64,000 bases of DNA, taken from the NCBI RefSeq assembly GCF_035978755.1, contig NZ_CP108414.1:1116001-1180000 (forward strand), written 5' to 3'. The translations under genes and the position numbers were made by a program. Below are positions 45,940-55,283 of this stretch, piece after piece. Under the pieces are notes generated by a model. That model saw nothing but the letters and a program-made list of their open reading frames with translations. It made no database searches and was not told where the DNA came from. The stretch is from Streptomyces sp. NBC_01298. Its GTDB lineage: Bacteria > Actinomycetota > Actinomycetes > Streptomycetales > Streptomycetaceae. Every line of letters starts with the position of its first letter. The first letter of the stretch is position 1.

Positions 45940-45972
45940 CGGGTCCCACCGCCACCGGGCGAGCGGCCGCCG

Positions 45973-46380
45973 CTACTCCGGCCGCCGCGGCCCCGGCGGC
46001 GGCTCCGTCGGGTCGGTGACGAGCCCGGTGAAATCGGCCTCGTTGCGCTCGGCCCGGATCACGTACGCGCGGGCGACGCACCACAGCACCGGATACACCA
46101 GCACCCCGAGCACGATCCAGACCAGCGGCCCGGACGCGACCCGGGGCAGCAGGAACAGCAGCGGCAGCAGGCCCACCAGGAGGACGAGCGCGGCCAGGGC
46201 GGCGAGTCCGGCGCGCAGCTGGCTGCGCATGAGGGCCCGTACGTAGGTGGCGCCCAGAGTGGTCTGCTCGGAGATCTCGGACCGGGCCGGCGTATGCGCG
46301 GGCGCCCTCCCGCGGCTGCCGCGCGCAACCCCGGTGACGACCTCCCGCCGGGGCGGCTGCGGCTGCTGCTCCTCGGCCAT
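45973..46380 (-). CDS. Small integral membrane protein
   Basis: 135 residues. A hydrophilic N-terminal half is followed by two membrane segments (AALAALVLLVGLLPLLFLL and VWIVLGVLVYPVLWCVARAY) and a charged tail. It resembles small membrane proteins encoded near solute symporters in Streptomyces, but no symporter is here, so I leave the function open. The start at 46380 gives MAEEQQPQPP. Confidence 0.72.
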   Translation of the reverse strand: MAEEQQPQPPRREVVTGVARGSRGRAPAHTPARSEISEQTTLGATYVRALMRSQLRAGLAALAALVLLVGLLPLLFLLPRVASGPLVWIVLGVLVYPVLWCVARAYVIRAERNEADFTGLVTDPTEPPPGPRRPE

Positions 46381-46448
46381 GGGCCGGAGTCTAGCCCGCG
46401 GCGGTCCGGCCGTGACCCTCCCGGGAGAGTTCCCCGGGACCCCGGCCG

Positions 46449-47309
46449 CTACTTCAGCAGCTTCGACAGTCTGCGGTCGGCGAGGGGTTTGCCGCCCGTC
46501 TGGCAGGTGGGGCAGTACTGGAGCGAGGAGTCGGCGAAGGAGACCGAGCGGACGGTGTCCCCGCACACCGGGCAGGGCTCGCCCGTGCGGCCGTGGACCC
46601 GCATCCCGCTCTTCTTCTCGGCCTTGAGCCGTCCGGCGGCCACCCCGTGGGCCCGGTCGACGGCAGTGCGCAGGGTCTCCTCGACGGCCTCGTACAACTG
46701 GTCCACCTGCGCCTCGTCGAAGGAGGCGGCCAGTTTGAAGGGCGAGACCCGGGCCTGGTGGAGGATCTCGTCGCTGTAGGCGTTGCCGATCCCCGCGATG
46801 ACGCTCTGGTCGCGCAGCACGCCCTTGATCTGCCGCCGTTCCCCGGCGAGCAGCGCGCCGAAGGCCTCGCGGTCGAAGGCCTCGGCGAGCGGGTCCGGGC
46901 CCAGCCGGGCGATGCCGGGGACCTCCTGCGGATCATGGACCACGTACACGGCGAGCCGCTTCTGGGTCCCGGCCTCGGTGAGGTCGAACCCGCCGCCGCC
47001 CTCCAGGACGAGGCGCAGCGCGAGCGGCCCCTTGCCGGGGCGCGGCGGCCGGTCGGGGACGGTGTCGATCCAGCGCAGCCAGCCGGCCCGGGCGAGGTGG
47101 GTGACGAGGTGCAGTTCGCCGATGCGCAGGGCGAGGAACTTGCCGTACCGGGCGGTGGTCCCGGCCCGCTGCCCTTCGAGTGCGGTCAGCGGCGGGTCGT
47201 AGGTCTTGAGCACGCTCACGGCGAGCGGGAGGACGCGCTCGACCACCCGCCCGGCCAGGTGCTCGTCGAGGAACCCCCTCAGGGCCTCGACTTCGGGCAG
47301 TTCGGGCAT
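46449..47309 (-). CDS. Fpg/Nei-family DNA glycosylase
   Basis: 286 residues. The N-terminal PELPEVE is the invariant catalytic start (Pro2 as the Schiff-base nucleophile, Glu3). The helix-two-turn-helix region has SVIAGIGNAYSDEILHQAR, and the C-terminal zinc finger is CPVCGDTVRSV paired with QYCPTCQTGGK. It removes oxidised bases, such as 8-oxoguanine or oxidised pyrimidines, and nicks the abasic site. Which substrate class it prefers cannot be decided from sequence alone. Single gene. Confidence 0.95.
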   Translation of the reverse strand: MPELPEVEALRGFLDEHLAGRVVERVLPLAVSVLKTYDPPLTALEGQRAGTTARYGKFLALRIGELHLVTHLARAGWLRWIDTVPDRPPRPGKGPLALRLVLEGGGGFDLTEAGTQKRLAVYVVHDPQEVPGIARLGPDPLAEAFDREAFGALLAGERRQIKGVLRDQSVIAGIGNAYSDEILHQARVSPFKLAASFDEAQVDQLYEAVEETLRTAVDRAHGVAAGRLKAEKKSGMRVHGRTGEPCPVCGDTVRSVSFADSSLQYCPTCQTGGKPLADRRLSKLLK

Positions 47310-47354
47310 GCCCCCAGCCTGCCGTGGCCGCGGGCCGGGCGCGAGCCGGGCGGC

Positions 47355-47660
47355 CTAGCTCATGTCGGTGGCGGTACGGGTCTTCACCTCGCGGTGGGCC
47401 CGGACGTCGCGGACGGCCTTCCAGAGGATCACCGGGCCGAGCAGGATCAGCGCGCCGAAGGCGACGCCCGGGTGGTCGCCGCCCGTGGCGAGGGTCGCGA
47501 TCAGCACCGTGCCCAGCGCGTGGTCGAGGGCGTCGAGACCGGGACCGGTCCGTCGGCCCCGCCCGGCCCGGCGCATGCGGTGCAGCGCCCTCAGTGCGAA
47601 GAAGAGGTTCAGGCCGGCGCAGGCGAGCAGGGCCCAGCGGACCGCCACGGGTATGTTCAC
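47355..47660 (-). CDS. Small hypothetical membrane protein
   Basis: 101 residues with two or three hydrophobic segments (VRWALLACAGLNLFFALRAL, ALGTVLIATLATGG and GVAFGALILLGPVILWKAV). There is no recognised domain. It lies between the glycosylase gene and the PAS-GAF-PP2C gene on the same strand with normal codon use. Function unknown. Confidence 0.6.
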   Translation of the reverse strand: MNIPVAVRWALLACAGLNLFFALRALHRMRRAGRGRRTGPGLDALDHALGTVLIATLATGGDHPGVAFGALILLGPVILWKAVRDVRAHREVKTRTATDMS

Positions 47661-47736
47661 GGGGTGACTCTAGGCGCTTGATCCGGCGATGACGGCCCCG
47701 GCCGCACGCGAGGGCCGGCGAGGGCCGCGTACGGGG

Positions 47737-49800
47737 TCACGGCATCGTGAACTCGCACCACACGCACTTGCCGTTCCCCCGCGATTCCACGCCCCAGACG
47801 TCGGCCAGCCGGTCCACCAGCATCAGGCCTCGTCCCGAGACCCCGGAGTCGCCCGCCTCCCGTCGGCGCGGCAGGGCGCTGGAGCGGTCCTCGACCTCCA
47901 CGCGGAGCCGGCGTTCGGGGCCGGTCAGGACCCGCAGCGTCACGATGGCGGGGCCGTCGGTGTGCATGAGGGCGTTGACGATGAGCTCGTCGGCGATCAG
48001 CTCGATCTCGTCCGCCCGGTCCCGCGCGCCCCACGCCCGCACCGCCGCGCCGATCATGTGGCGGGCCGATACGAGGGCCTCCGGATCGCCGGGGGCCACG
48101 TGCTGCTGGAGCCGCCCGCCCGCCTGTTGGACCTCCTCGGCCTCGCGGCGCAGCAGCAGGAGCGCCATGTCGTCGGCGCCACCCCGGTCGTCGACGACCT
48201 CGCACAGCCGGTCCGCGAGCAGGGCCAGGTCGGACGGTCCGGTCCGCACGAGGGAGGTGAGGAGCCGGACGCCGTCGTCGAGGTCGGCTCCGGGCTGTTC
48301 CACCAGGCCGTCCGTGCACAGCAGAAGCGTTTCCCCCGGCCCCAGTTCGACCGTGGTCACCGGATACTCCAGCAGCCCGAACTCCGCCGACAGCCCCAGC
48401 GGCATCCCGCCCTCCAGGGCGAGGCGCTCGCAGTCCCCGTCGCGGGTGCGCAGCAGGGGGTCGATGTGGCCGGCCCGGACCAGTTGCAGCACCCCGGTCG
48501 ACAGGTCTGCCTCGGCGTACGTGCAGGTGGCGAAGCGGTCGGTGTCCAGCTCGTGCAGGAAGACGGAGGCCCGGGCCATGACGGTGGCCGGCGAGTGCCC
48601 TTCGGCCGCGTAGGCGCGGAGCACGATCCGCAGCTGGCCCATGACCGCCGCCGCGTGGGTGTCGTGGCCCTGGACGTCCCCGATGACCGCGCCGACCCGG
48701 CCGCCGGGCAGCGGGATGACGTCGTACCAGTCGCCGCCGATGTCCTGGCCCATCTTGGCCGAGCGGTACCGCACGGCGATCTCGGCGCCGGGCACCGAGG
48801 GGATCCGGCGCGGCAGCATCGCCTGCTGGAGCCCTTCCGCCAGATCGTGCTCCTGTTCCAGCAGCATCGCCCGCTGGAGGCTCTGCGCGATGCTGCTGCC
48901 GAGCGCGACGAGGAGGTTGCGCTCCTCCTGGGAGAAGCCGTCCTTGTCCTGGTAGAGCAGGCCGATCGCGCCGATCGGGCGGGCCTGGGCGATCAGCGGA
49001 AGATAGGCGGCCGCCGAGATGTGCATCGAGGAGATCTTCGCCCAGAGCCCGGGGTACCCGGCGGCGAACTCGGCCGCGGAGTCCAGGAAGCGCGGCTGGA
49101 GCGAGCGGACCACCTCGCTCATCGGGTACGGCTCGTCGATGCGCGTGTAGCGGGTGCCGGGGACGAAGCTGCCGGCGGGGCCCTCGGCGACGAGGTGGAT
49201 CCGGCCGGCCTCGACCAGTCCCATCACCATCCCCATGGACCCGAGCCGTTCCAGGCCGTGGGCATCGCCGAGGGCGTCGATGACGTCCTGGACGGTACGG
49301 GCGTGCGCGAGCGCGGCGGTGGTGGACTCGACCACGGACGTCTGGCGGCGCCGCTCCTCGTCCAGCCCGAGGCGTTCCGCCGAATGACTCAGTTCCTCGG
49401 TGGCGTCGCGGACGATGCCGATGATGCGGTACGGGCGGCCTTCCGGGCCGCGCATGACCCGGCCCTGGGTGTGCGTCCAGCGCAGCGTGCCGTCGTGGCA
49501 GCGGATGCGGAAGTAGGCGCCGTAGCTGTCCACCCCGCTCTTGAGGGCCGAGGAGACCAGTGCGTCGAGCCGGGCGCCCTCGGCGGGCGGGACGCGCGGC
49601 GAGAGGGACCCGGGCCTGCCGTCGTACTCCGCGGCGGTGGTGTCGAAGACCTCCAGGGCGGCCGAGTCCATGTGCATGAGACCGGTGACCAGGTCCCAGT
49701 CGAAACTGCCCATGCGGTTCAGCGAGAGCGAGCGGTCCGGGTGTGCGGGCCAGTCCTCCGGCAGCGATACGGCGATCGGCACCGGTCCACCATGACACAC
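47737..49800 (-). CDS. PAS-GAF-PP2C (SpoIIE/RsbU)-ATPase signalling protein
   Basis: About 687 residues. Domains in order: PAS (about 27-135), GAF (about 150-300), PP2C-type SpoIIE phosphatase (about 320-530; SAKMGQDIGGDWYDVIPL, AVIGDVQGHD, LLLCTDGLVE, DDMALLLLR) and a C-terminal histidine-kinase-like ATPase (ELIADELIVNALMHTDG, GRGLMLVDRLAD). Such proteins dephosphorylate anti-sigma antagonists and may phosphorylate them too, linking signal sensing to sigma-factor release. It starts at a GTG at 49800 or 49782, 8 bp after the DUF6777 gene. Confidence 0.92.
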   Translation of the reverse strand: MCHGGPVPIAVSLPEDWPAHPDRSLSLNRMGSFDWDLVTGLMHMDSAALEVFDTTAAEYDGRPGSLSPRVPPAEGARLDALVSSALKSGVDSYGAYFRIRCHDGTLRWTHTQGRVMRGPEGRPYRIIGIVRDATEELSHSAERLGLDEERRRQTSVVESTTAALAHARTVQDVIDALGDAHGLERLGSMGMVMGLVEAGRIHLVAEGPAGSFVPGTRYTRIDEPYPMSEVVRSLQPRFLDSAAEFAAGYPGLWAKISSMHISAAAYLPLIAQARPIGAIGLLYQDKDGFSQEERNLLVALGSSIAQSLQRAMLLEQEHDLAEGLQQAMLPRRIPSVPGAEIAVRYRSAKMGQDIGGDWYDVIPLPGGRVGAVIGDVQGHDTHAAAVMGQLRIVLRAYAAEGHSPATVMARASVFLHELDTDRFATCTYAEADLSTGVLQLVRAGHIDPLLRTRDGDCERLALEGGMPLGLSAEFGLLEYPVTTVELGPGETLLLCTDGLVEQPGADLDDGVRLLTSLVRTGPSDLALLADRLCEVVDDRGGADDMALLLLRREAEEVQQAGGRLQQHVAPGDPEALVSARHMIGAAVRAWGARDRADEIELIADELIVNALMHTDGPAIVTLRVLTGPERRLRVEVEDRSSALPRRREAGDSGVSGRGLMLVDRLADVWGVESRGNGKCVWCEFTMP

Positions 49801-49807
49801 GGGCCGG

Positions 49808-51106
49808 TCAGGCGCTCTCCAGGTACTGGCCGTCGTACGGGGCCGAGGGCTGCTGCTCGGGGACGGAGTACGGGTCGGAGTACGGGTCGGCGTAGGGGTC
49901 CGCGTACGGGTCCGCGTACGGGTCGCTCGGCTGCGGCGACGCCCCGTCGGGGCCCACCAGGGTCCCGGGGTCGCCCGGGGTCTGCCCGGGCAGGTCGGAG
50001 GGGATGTCGCCCGGCTGGTCGGTGGCGGGCGGCGGGGCGGTGGGCGGGCCCGTGGGCACGCCGGACGAGGGCTGGTCGGGGGCCGTCGGGGTGTTCGGGC
50101 CGGTCGGGTCGCCGGGGGTGCTGGGAGCCGTCTGCGGGGGGCTCGGCGGGCAGTCGGGCACGTTCGGGGCGGCGCTGGCGCCGGGGCTCGGCGGGCCGGT
50201 GGGCGGCGGCTCGGTACGGGCGAGGCTGTTGCTGTCGGGGGTCCGGCACGGTTCGGCCGGCGAAGTGCCGGGCGGGGTGGCGGGCCCGGCGGGGATCCCG
50301 TCGGCCGGGTCGTACGGGGGCGGCGTCTGCGGGGCGCGGTCCTGGGCTCCGTCGTCGCCGGCCGTGCGCTCGATCCAGGTGTTGTCGGCGACGTTGACGA
50401 TGACCAGGTTGTTGATCACCTGAATGGTGGGCTCGATGACCACGACCTGGGCGGGCTGGTAGCCGCTCCAGGGCTCCCCCTTGAGCACCGGTGCGCCCTT
50501 GGCGGCGCGCGGCGAGAGCAGCGGGTTGCCGCAGGCGCAGCGGACGCGGGGCATTCCGTGGTTGTCCACGAGGACGGCGGTGCCGGCCTGGAGCACGGAC
50601 TGGAAGGCGTCCGGCTTGCCGCCGACGAAGCCGTGGTTGGTCACCCGGGTGTCGGCGCGCAGCACGACCGGGGTGAGGCCGCGCAGGAAGTCGGGGATCT
50701 GCTCCTGCGCCACCTGGGAGGCCTCGGCGAAGGCGCGGGCCTTGGCGTCGTCGGCGGTCAGGGACTGGACCTGCGCCTCCACGTCGCAGCTGCCGAGGCG
50801 CTGGGTTCCGCCGTACAGGCCGGGGGTGGCCGCGTTGACGGTACGGATGCCCTGGCCGGTCGCGTTGGGCAGCGGGGGCTGGACGGGGGCCGATTCGCCG
50901 GTGGCGGAGGAGGCGGTGAAGGGGTCCGGACCGGCCGAGGCCACGGGCTGGAGGTGGACGTCCTGGCTCTCGGCGGCGGGGCCCTTGGTCCGTCCCTCGT
51001 CGGCGGAGGCGCCGCAGGCCGCGGCGAGGAGTCCGAGGACGGTGAAGAGGGCCGCACGGGCCGGTGCGTGACGACGCGGCGCCTGACGAGGTGTCGGTGC
51101 GTGCAC
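49808..51106 (-). CDS. DUF6777-like lipoprotein with repeat tail
   Basis: 432 residues. The lipobox LAAAC gives Cys31. A conserved core follows: VNAATPGLYGGTQRLGSCDV, DFLRGLTPVVLRADTRVTNH and LVDNHGMPRVRCACGNPLLS, matching DUF6777 as I remember it. The second half is Pro/Thr-rich and ends in tandem DPYA repeats (49869-49923). The GTG at 51106 follows AAGGGAG. It is upstream of and probably co-transcribed with the PAS-GAF-PP2C gene. Function unknown. Confidence 0.82.
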   Translation of the reverse strand: MHAPTPRQAPRRHAPARAALFTVLGLLAAACGASADEGRTKGPAAESQDVHLQPVASAGPDPFTASSATGESAPVQPPLPNATGQGIRTVNAATPGLYGGTQRLGSCDVEAQVQSLTADDAKARAFAEASQVAQEQIPDFLRGLTPVVLRADTRVTNHGFVGGKPDAFQSVLQAGTAVLVDNHGMPRVRCACGNPLLSPRAAKGAPVLKGEPWSGYQPAQVVVIEPTIQVINNLVIVNVADNTWIERTAGDDGAQDRAPQTPPPYDPADGIPAGPATPPGTSPAEPCRTPDSNSLARTEPPPTGPPSPGASAAPNVPDCPPSPPQTAPSTPGDPTGPNTPTAPDQPSSGVPTGPPTAPPPATDQPGDIPSDLPGQTPGDPGTLVGPDGASPQPSDPYADPYADPYADPYSDPYSVPEQQPSAPYDGQYLESA

Positions 51107-51187
51107 GTTGGATCTCCCTTTTCGCCCCGGTTGCTCCCTCTTGTCTGCCGTATGTACGAGGAGCCCGCAACCGGAGATCGCACATCC

Positions 51188-51251
51188 GACCCTGTCTTGA
51201 ACATGTTCAAGACAGGGTCTAGGCTCACGATCGTGAGTTGAACGCGTTCAA
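51188..51251. promoter_or_regulatory. Three adjacent palindromes, TetR-type operator cluster
   Basis: 51188-51219 is a 32-bp perfect palindrome centred on TTGAACATGTTCAA; 51224-51237 is CTCACGATCGTGAG, perfect; 51238-51251 is TTGAACGCGTTCAA, perfect. Two of the three share the core TTGAAC-NN-GTTCAA. They lie between the divergent DUF6777 and YndJ-like genes, 30 bp before the latter. Confidence 0.75.
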
Positions 51252-51280
51252 GGCGTTCGTTCCGAGGAGGGGGATCCGCG

Positions 51281-52294
51281 GTGACCGTGCTGGTGAATCT
51301 GATCGTCACGCTGGGCATGCTCTACGTCGTCCCGGCCGGCCTGCGCCTGATCGATCCGGTCCGGTTCGCGCGGACGGCCCGGCTCTGGCCGCTGTTCGCG
51401 GCTCCCGGAGCGGTGTGCCTGTGGCTGCCCCGGGGAGCCCCGGCCACGGCCCTCGCCGCGGTCTACGCGGCGGCGACGCTGGCCCTGGCGGTACGGGGCC
51501 TGGCCCTGGCGGTACGGGGCCTGGCCCTGGCGGTACGGGGCCTGGCCTTGGCGGTACGGGCCGCGCCCGGGCGGGGCCCCGGACCCGGATCGGCACCCGG
51601 CCCCGGCACCGGACCCGGCCCCGGCCCCGCCGAGGTGGCCGTGCTCACCGCGCTCGTGGCGCCCTCGGTCGCCGGGACCGCCCTGGTCGCCGAACGCGCC
51701 GGGTACCGGCTCTTCGGCTTCGACCTCGACATCCTGGCCCTGACCGTGCCGCACTTTCACTTCGCCGGTTTCACCGCGGCCCTGGTCGCCGGGCTCGTGT
51801 GCCGGGCCTGCGCCGCCGGAGCCCTCGCCCGCTGGGCGGCGTACAGCGTCCCGGCCGGGACCGGGCTCGTGCTCCTCGGCTACTTCATCGACGACTGGGC
51901 CGAGCTGGTGGGCGCGGTGACGCTGACCGGCGGCATGTGGGCGGTGGCCCTGCTGACCTGGCGGGAGGTCCGCACCGGGGCCGGGGCCCGCGACCGGACC
52001 ACCGGCGCGCTGCTCGCGGGCTCGGCGGCCGTTCTGGTGGCCACCATGCTGCTCGCCCTGTGGTGGGCGCTCGGCGAGGCCACCGGGATCGTGCACCCCA
52101 CCCTGACCTGGATGGCCGCCACCCACGGCCTCGGCAACGCCCTCGGCTTCGGCCTGTGCTCGCTGCTCGCCTGGCGTCGCCTGACCGCCGGCCGGGCAGC
52201 CCCGACCGCTCCGGCCGGGCAGCCGGAACCACCTGAACTTCCCCGAGCGGCCGCCCCGGCCGCCCGGCCCGCCCGAACGGAGATTCCGGCATGA
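51281..52294 (+). CDS. YndJ-family membrane protein
   Basis: 337 residues with many hydrophobic segments, read as a YndJ-like transporter or membrane protein. An internal low-complexity section encodes four copies of LALAVRG (21-bp tandem repeat at about 51478-51560), followed by a Gly/Pro-rich stretch, both unusual within a membrane protein. The GTG at 51281 follows GAGGAGGGGG. The stop overlaps the next start (ATGA). It heads a three-gene unit with DUF1990 and a lipase-maturation-factor-like protein, probably regulated from the 51188-51251 operators. Confidence 0.82.
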   Translation: MTVLVNLIVTLGMLYVVPAGLRLIDPVRFARTARLWPLFAAPGAVCLWLPRGAPATALAAVYAAATLALAVRGLALAVRGLALAVRGLALAVRAAPGRGPGPGSAPGPGTGPGPGPAEVAVLTALVAPSVAGTALVAERAGYRLFGFDLDILALTVPHFHFAGFTAALVAGLVCRACAAGALARWAAYSVPAGTGLVLLGYFIDDWAELVGAVTLTGGMWAVALLTWREVRTGAGARDRTTGALLAGSAAVLVATMLLALWWALGEATGIVHPTLTWMAATHGLGNALGFGLCSLLAWRRLTAGRAAPTAPAGQPEPPELPRAAAPAARPARTEIPA

Positions 52295-52893
52295 CCCGCC
52301 TGACCAGCGAAGGCCGCAGCACCTTCAACTACCCCGACCGGGGCGCCACGGCCCGGCGGCCGCTGCCCGCCGGATACGACATCACCCACCACCGCACCCG
52401 GATCGGGCAGGGGCAGGCCGCTTTCGACGCCGCCGGGGCGGCCGTCACCACCTTCCGCGCGCACCGCGCCTCGGGCATGCTCGTCACGGCCGGAGGGTCC
52501 CCCGTCCGCCCCGGTGACCGGGCCGTGGTCGGGATCGGGATCGGCCCGCTGCGGATCGACGCCCCGTGCGAGGTGATCTGGACCGCGTACGAGCCCCGCC
52601 GGACCGGTTTCGCCTACGGCACGCTCGCCGGGCATCCCGAGTGCGGCGAGGAGTCCTTCGTGGTGGACATGGAGCCGGACGGCTCGGTGTGGTTCGAGGT
52701 GAACGCCTTCAGCCGCCCGGCAAGCTGGTACACCCGTCTCGCGGGCCCGGTCGTCCCCTTCTTGCAGCAGGCCTACGTCCGCCGGCTCGGGCGGTACGTG
52801 CGGCGCCTCGCCACGGGCGCCCGGCCCGCGCCGGCCGGATACTGGAGGCGATGGACTGGTTCACGGCGCCCGGATACTGGCTGGGGCGGCTGA
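52291..52893 (+). CDS. DUF1990 family protein
   Basis: 200 residues. TFNYPDRGAT near the start, DITHHRTRIGQGQAAFDAA, and GFAYGTLAGHPECGEESF followed by WFEVNAFSRPASWYTRLAGP are the DUF1990 pattern. The fold resembles SRPBCC/START-like ligand-binding proteins. It is coupled to the YndJ-like gene by ATGA, and its last 43 bases overlap the start of the next gene. Function unknown. Confidence 0.88.
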   Translation: MTRLTSEGRSTFNYPDRGATARRPLPAGYDITHHRTRIGQGQAAFDAAGAAVTTFRAHRASGMLVTAGGSPVRPGDRAVVGIGIGPLRIDAPCEVIWTAYEPRRTGFAYGTLAGHPECGEESFVVDMEPDGSVWFEVNAFSRPASWYTRLAGPVVPFLQQAYVRRLGRYVRRLATGARPAPAGYWRRWTGSRRPDTGWGG

Positions 52894-54314
52894 TCTTCCA
52901 GCGGGCCCTGGCCGGTGTCTACCTCCTCGCCTTCGCCGGGGCCGCCCTGCAGTTCCGGGCACTGATCGGGGCGCACGGCATGCTGCCCGTGCCGCACCAC
53001 CTGCGGTACGTGCCCTTCCGCCGCGCCCCGAGCCTGTTCCACCTGCACTACTCCGACCGGTTCTTCGCCCTCTGCGCCTGGACCGGGGCCGCTCTGGCGG
53101 CGGCGCTCGCCGCGGGGGCCGGGGACGCGGTGCCCCTGGGCGCGGCCATGGCGATGTGGGCGCTGCTGTGGCTGCTGTACCTGTCGATCGTGAACGTGGG
53201 GCAGACCTGGTACTCCTTCGGCTGGGAGTCGCTGCTGCTGGAGGTCGGCTTCCTGGCCGTGTTCCTCGGCAACGCGCGGGCCGGGCCACCGGTGCTGGTG
53301 CTGTGGCTGCTGCGCTGGGTGGTCTTCCGGGTGGAGTTCGGCGCGGGGCTCATCAAGATGCGCGGCGACCCCTGCTGGCGCCGGCTCACCTGCCTGTACT
53401 TCCATCACGAGACGCAGCCGATGCCCGGCCCGCTGAGCTGGTTCTTCCACCACCTGCCGAAGCCGCTGCACCGGGTGGAGTGCGCCGCCAACCACGTGAC
53501 CCAACTGCTGGTGCCCGTCCTGCTGTTCACTCCGCAGCCGGTGGCCTCGTACGCCGCCGCGGTCATCGTGGCGACCCAGCTGTGGCTGGTGGTCTCGGGG
53601 AACTTCGCCTGGCTGAACTGGATCACGATCACGGTGGCCCTGCCGGCCTTCGACTTCGGCACGCTCGCTGGCGCACCGCCGCCGGCCGCCTCCCGGCAGG
53701 GGCCGCTCTGGTATGTGGTGCTGGTGTGCGCGGCGACCGCGCTGGTGCTCGTACTGAGCCGGCACCCGGTGGCCAACATGGTTTCGCGCGGCCAGGTCAT
53801 GAACCGGTCCTTCGACCCGCTCCACCTGGTGAACACCTACGGGGCGTTCGGCACCGTGGGCCGGATCCGCGAGGAGGTGGTGGTGGAGGGCACCGCGGAC
53901 CGGCAGCCGCGGGAGGACGGCGCGTGGCGGGAGTACGGGTTCCGGGGCAAGCCGGGTGACGTGCGCCGGATCCCGCGCCAGTTCGCCCCGTACCACCTGC
54001 GCCTCGACTGGCTCATGTGGTTCGCGGCGCTCTCCCCCGGCTATGCCCGCGACTGGTTCGGGCCGTTCGTGGAGCGGCTCCTGGCCGGCGACCGGGACAC
54101 CCTGAAGCTGCTCCGGCACAACCCCTTCCCGGACGCGCCGCCGCGGTACGTCCGGGCGCGGCTGTACCGCTACCGGTTCACGACCTGGCGGGAGCTGCGC
54201 GAGACCGGGGCGTGGTGGCACCGCACGCTGGTGCGCGAGTACCTGCCGCCGACCCGGCTCGCGGAGGCGGCCTGGTCGGAGCCCCGGCCGAAGCCTCGCT
54301 CAGAGCCCGAGTAG
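52851..54314 (+). CDS. Lipase maturation factor family membrane protein
   Basis: 487 residues with several membrane helices. The family motifs are seen in VFRVEFGAGLIKMRGDPCWR and CLYFHHETQPMPGPLSWFFH, then VLLFTPQP and FPDAPPRYVRARLYRYRFT. Eukaryotic LMF1 helps fold secreted lipases in the ER; the bacterial homologues have no proven role. The ATG at 52851 follows ACTGGAGGCG and lies inside the DUF1990 gene. Its last 15 bases overlap the convergent epimerase gene. Confidence 0.88.
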   Translation: MDWFTAPGYWLGRLIFQRALAGVYLLAFAGAALQFRALIGAHGMLPVPHHLRYVPFRRAPSLFHLHYSDRFFALCAWTGAALAAALAAGAGDAVPLGAAMAMWALLWLLYLSIVNVGQTWYSFGWESLLLEVGFLAVFLGNARAGPPVLVLWLLRWVVFRVEFGAGLIKMRGDPCWRRLTCLYFHHETQPMPGPLSWFFHHLPKPLHRVECAANHVTQLLVPVLLFTPQPVASYAAAVIVATQLWLVVSGNFAWLNWITITVALPAFDFGTLAGAPPPAASRQGPLWYVVLVCAATALVLVLSRHPVANMVSRGQVMNRSFDPLHLVNTYGAFGTVGRIREEVVVEGTADRQPREDGAWREYGFRGKPGDVRRIPRQFAPYHLRLDWLMWFAALSPGYARDWFGPFVERLLAGDRDTLKLLRHNPFPDAPPRYVRARLYRYRFTTWRELRETGAWWHRTLVREYLPPTRLAEAAWSEPRPKPRSEPE

Positions 54315-55283
54315 CGCGGACTCCTGCTCGGCGCTCATCCCCGGAGCCGGACGGTCGGGGCGCTGCGGGGCCACCCCGCCCAGCTCCTGGAGCCAGCTCC
54401 AGGTGTCGGCGACGGTCTCCTCGACCGGGCGGCACTTCAGGCCCGCCGCGAGCGCCTTGGTGACGTCAGCGCCGTACATGTGGTCGTGCATCTCGCCCTC
54501 GGGCATCCAGGCGGGCAGATCCGTCCAGGGCTGCACGCCCGCCTCCTCGATCCGGGCCGGATCGATCCAGCGGAGCTCGGCCCCGCCGCCGGTCGCCTTC
54601 GCGCAGGCCTCCAGGAGGCGGCCCATCGTGGCGTGGCCGGTCGGGGAGACCAGGTTGTAGGGACCGCCGTGCCCGGCTTCGGCGGCGTCCAGGGTCCAGT
54701 GCGCGAGATCGCGCACGTCCACGTACTGGAGCGGGAGCTCGCGCGGCCCGGGGGCGGGCAGCGGGCCGCCGCGCGCCGCACGGTTGAGCCACCAGGGCAG
54801 CCGGCCCACGTTCTCGTACGGGCCGAGGATGAGCCCGGCGCGGACCAGCAGGGCGCGGTCGCCGAAGGCGTCCACGGCGGCCATCTCGGCGCCGCGCTTG
54901 TCCTCGGCGTAGGCGACGGAGTCCGCGTCGGGCGAGCCGTCGACGAGCGGGCCGTCCTCGCCCGCGCCCGCCGGGGCGGGGTAGGAGTGCACCGAGCGGC
55001 TGGATATGTACGCGTACCGGCCGACCCGGCCGGCCAGCAGGCGGGCGCTGTCGCGGACGGCCGTGGGGGCGCCGCCCCAGGTGTCTACGACGAGGTCCCA
55101 CTCCCCCTCGGCGAGGGCGTCCAGGCCTCCGGGGGCGGTGCGGTCCCCGTGCAGGGCCGTGGTCCCCGGCGGGGGCGCGTGGTGCCCGCGGTGGAAGACG
55201 GTGACGTCCCACCCGCGTCTCAGGGCGTCTTCGGTGATCGCGCGCCCGACGAATTCGGTTCCACCCAGCATCAGCAGCTTCAT
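54300..55283 (-). CDS. NAD-dependent epimerase/reductase (extended SDR)
   Basis: 327 residues. The start MKLLMLGGTEFVGRAITEDAL has the GGTEFVG glycine motif, and VAYAEDKRGAEMA carries an altered YxxxK-like site (YAEDK). LLVRAGLILGPYENV is the usual central segment. It resembles reductase/epimerase proteins annotated as NAD-dependent epimerases; substrate unknown. I chose 55283, where similarity starts, although the frame is open further upstream. Confidence 0.87.
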   Translation of the reverse strand: MKLLMLGGTEFVGRAITEDALRRGWDVTVFHRGHHAPPPGTTALHGDRTAPGGLDALAEGEWDLVVDTWGGAPTAVRDSARLLAGRVGRYAYISSRSVHSYPAPAGAGEDGPLVDGSPDADSVAYAEDKRGAEMAAVDAFGDRALLVRAGLILGPYENVGRLPWWLNRAARGGPLPAPGPRELPLQYVDVRDLAHWTLDAAEAGHGGPYNLVSPTGHATMGRLLEACAKATGGGAELRWIDPARIEEAGVQPWTDLPAWMPEGEMHDHMYGADVTKALAAGLKCRPVEETVADTWSWLQELGGVAPQRPDRPAPGMSAEQESALLGL

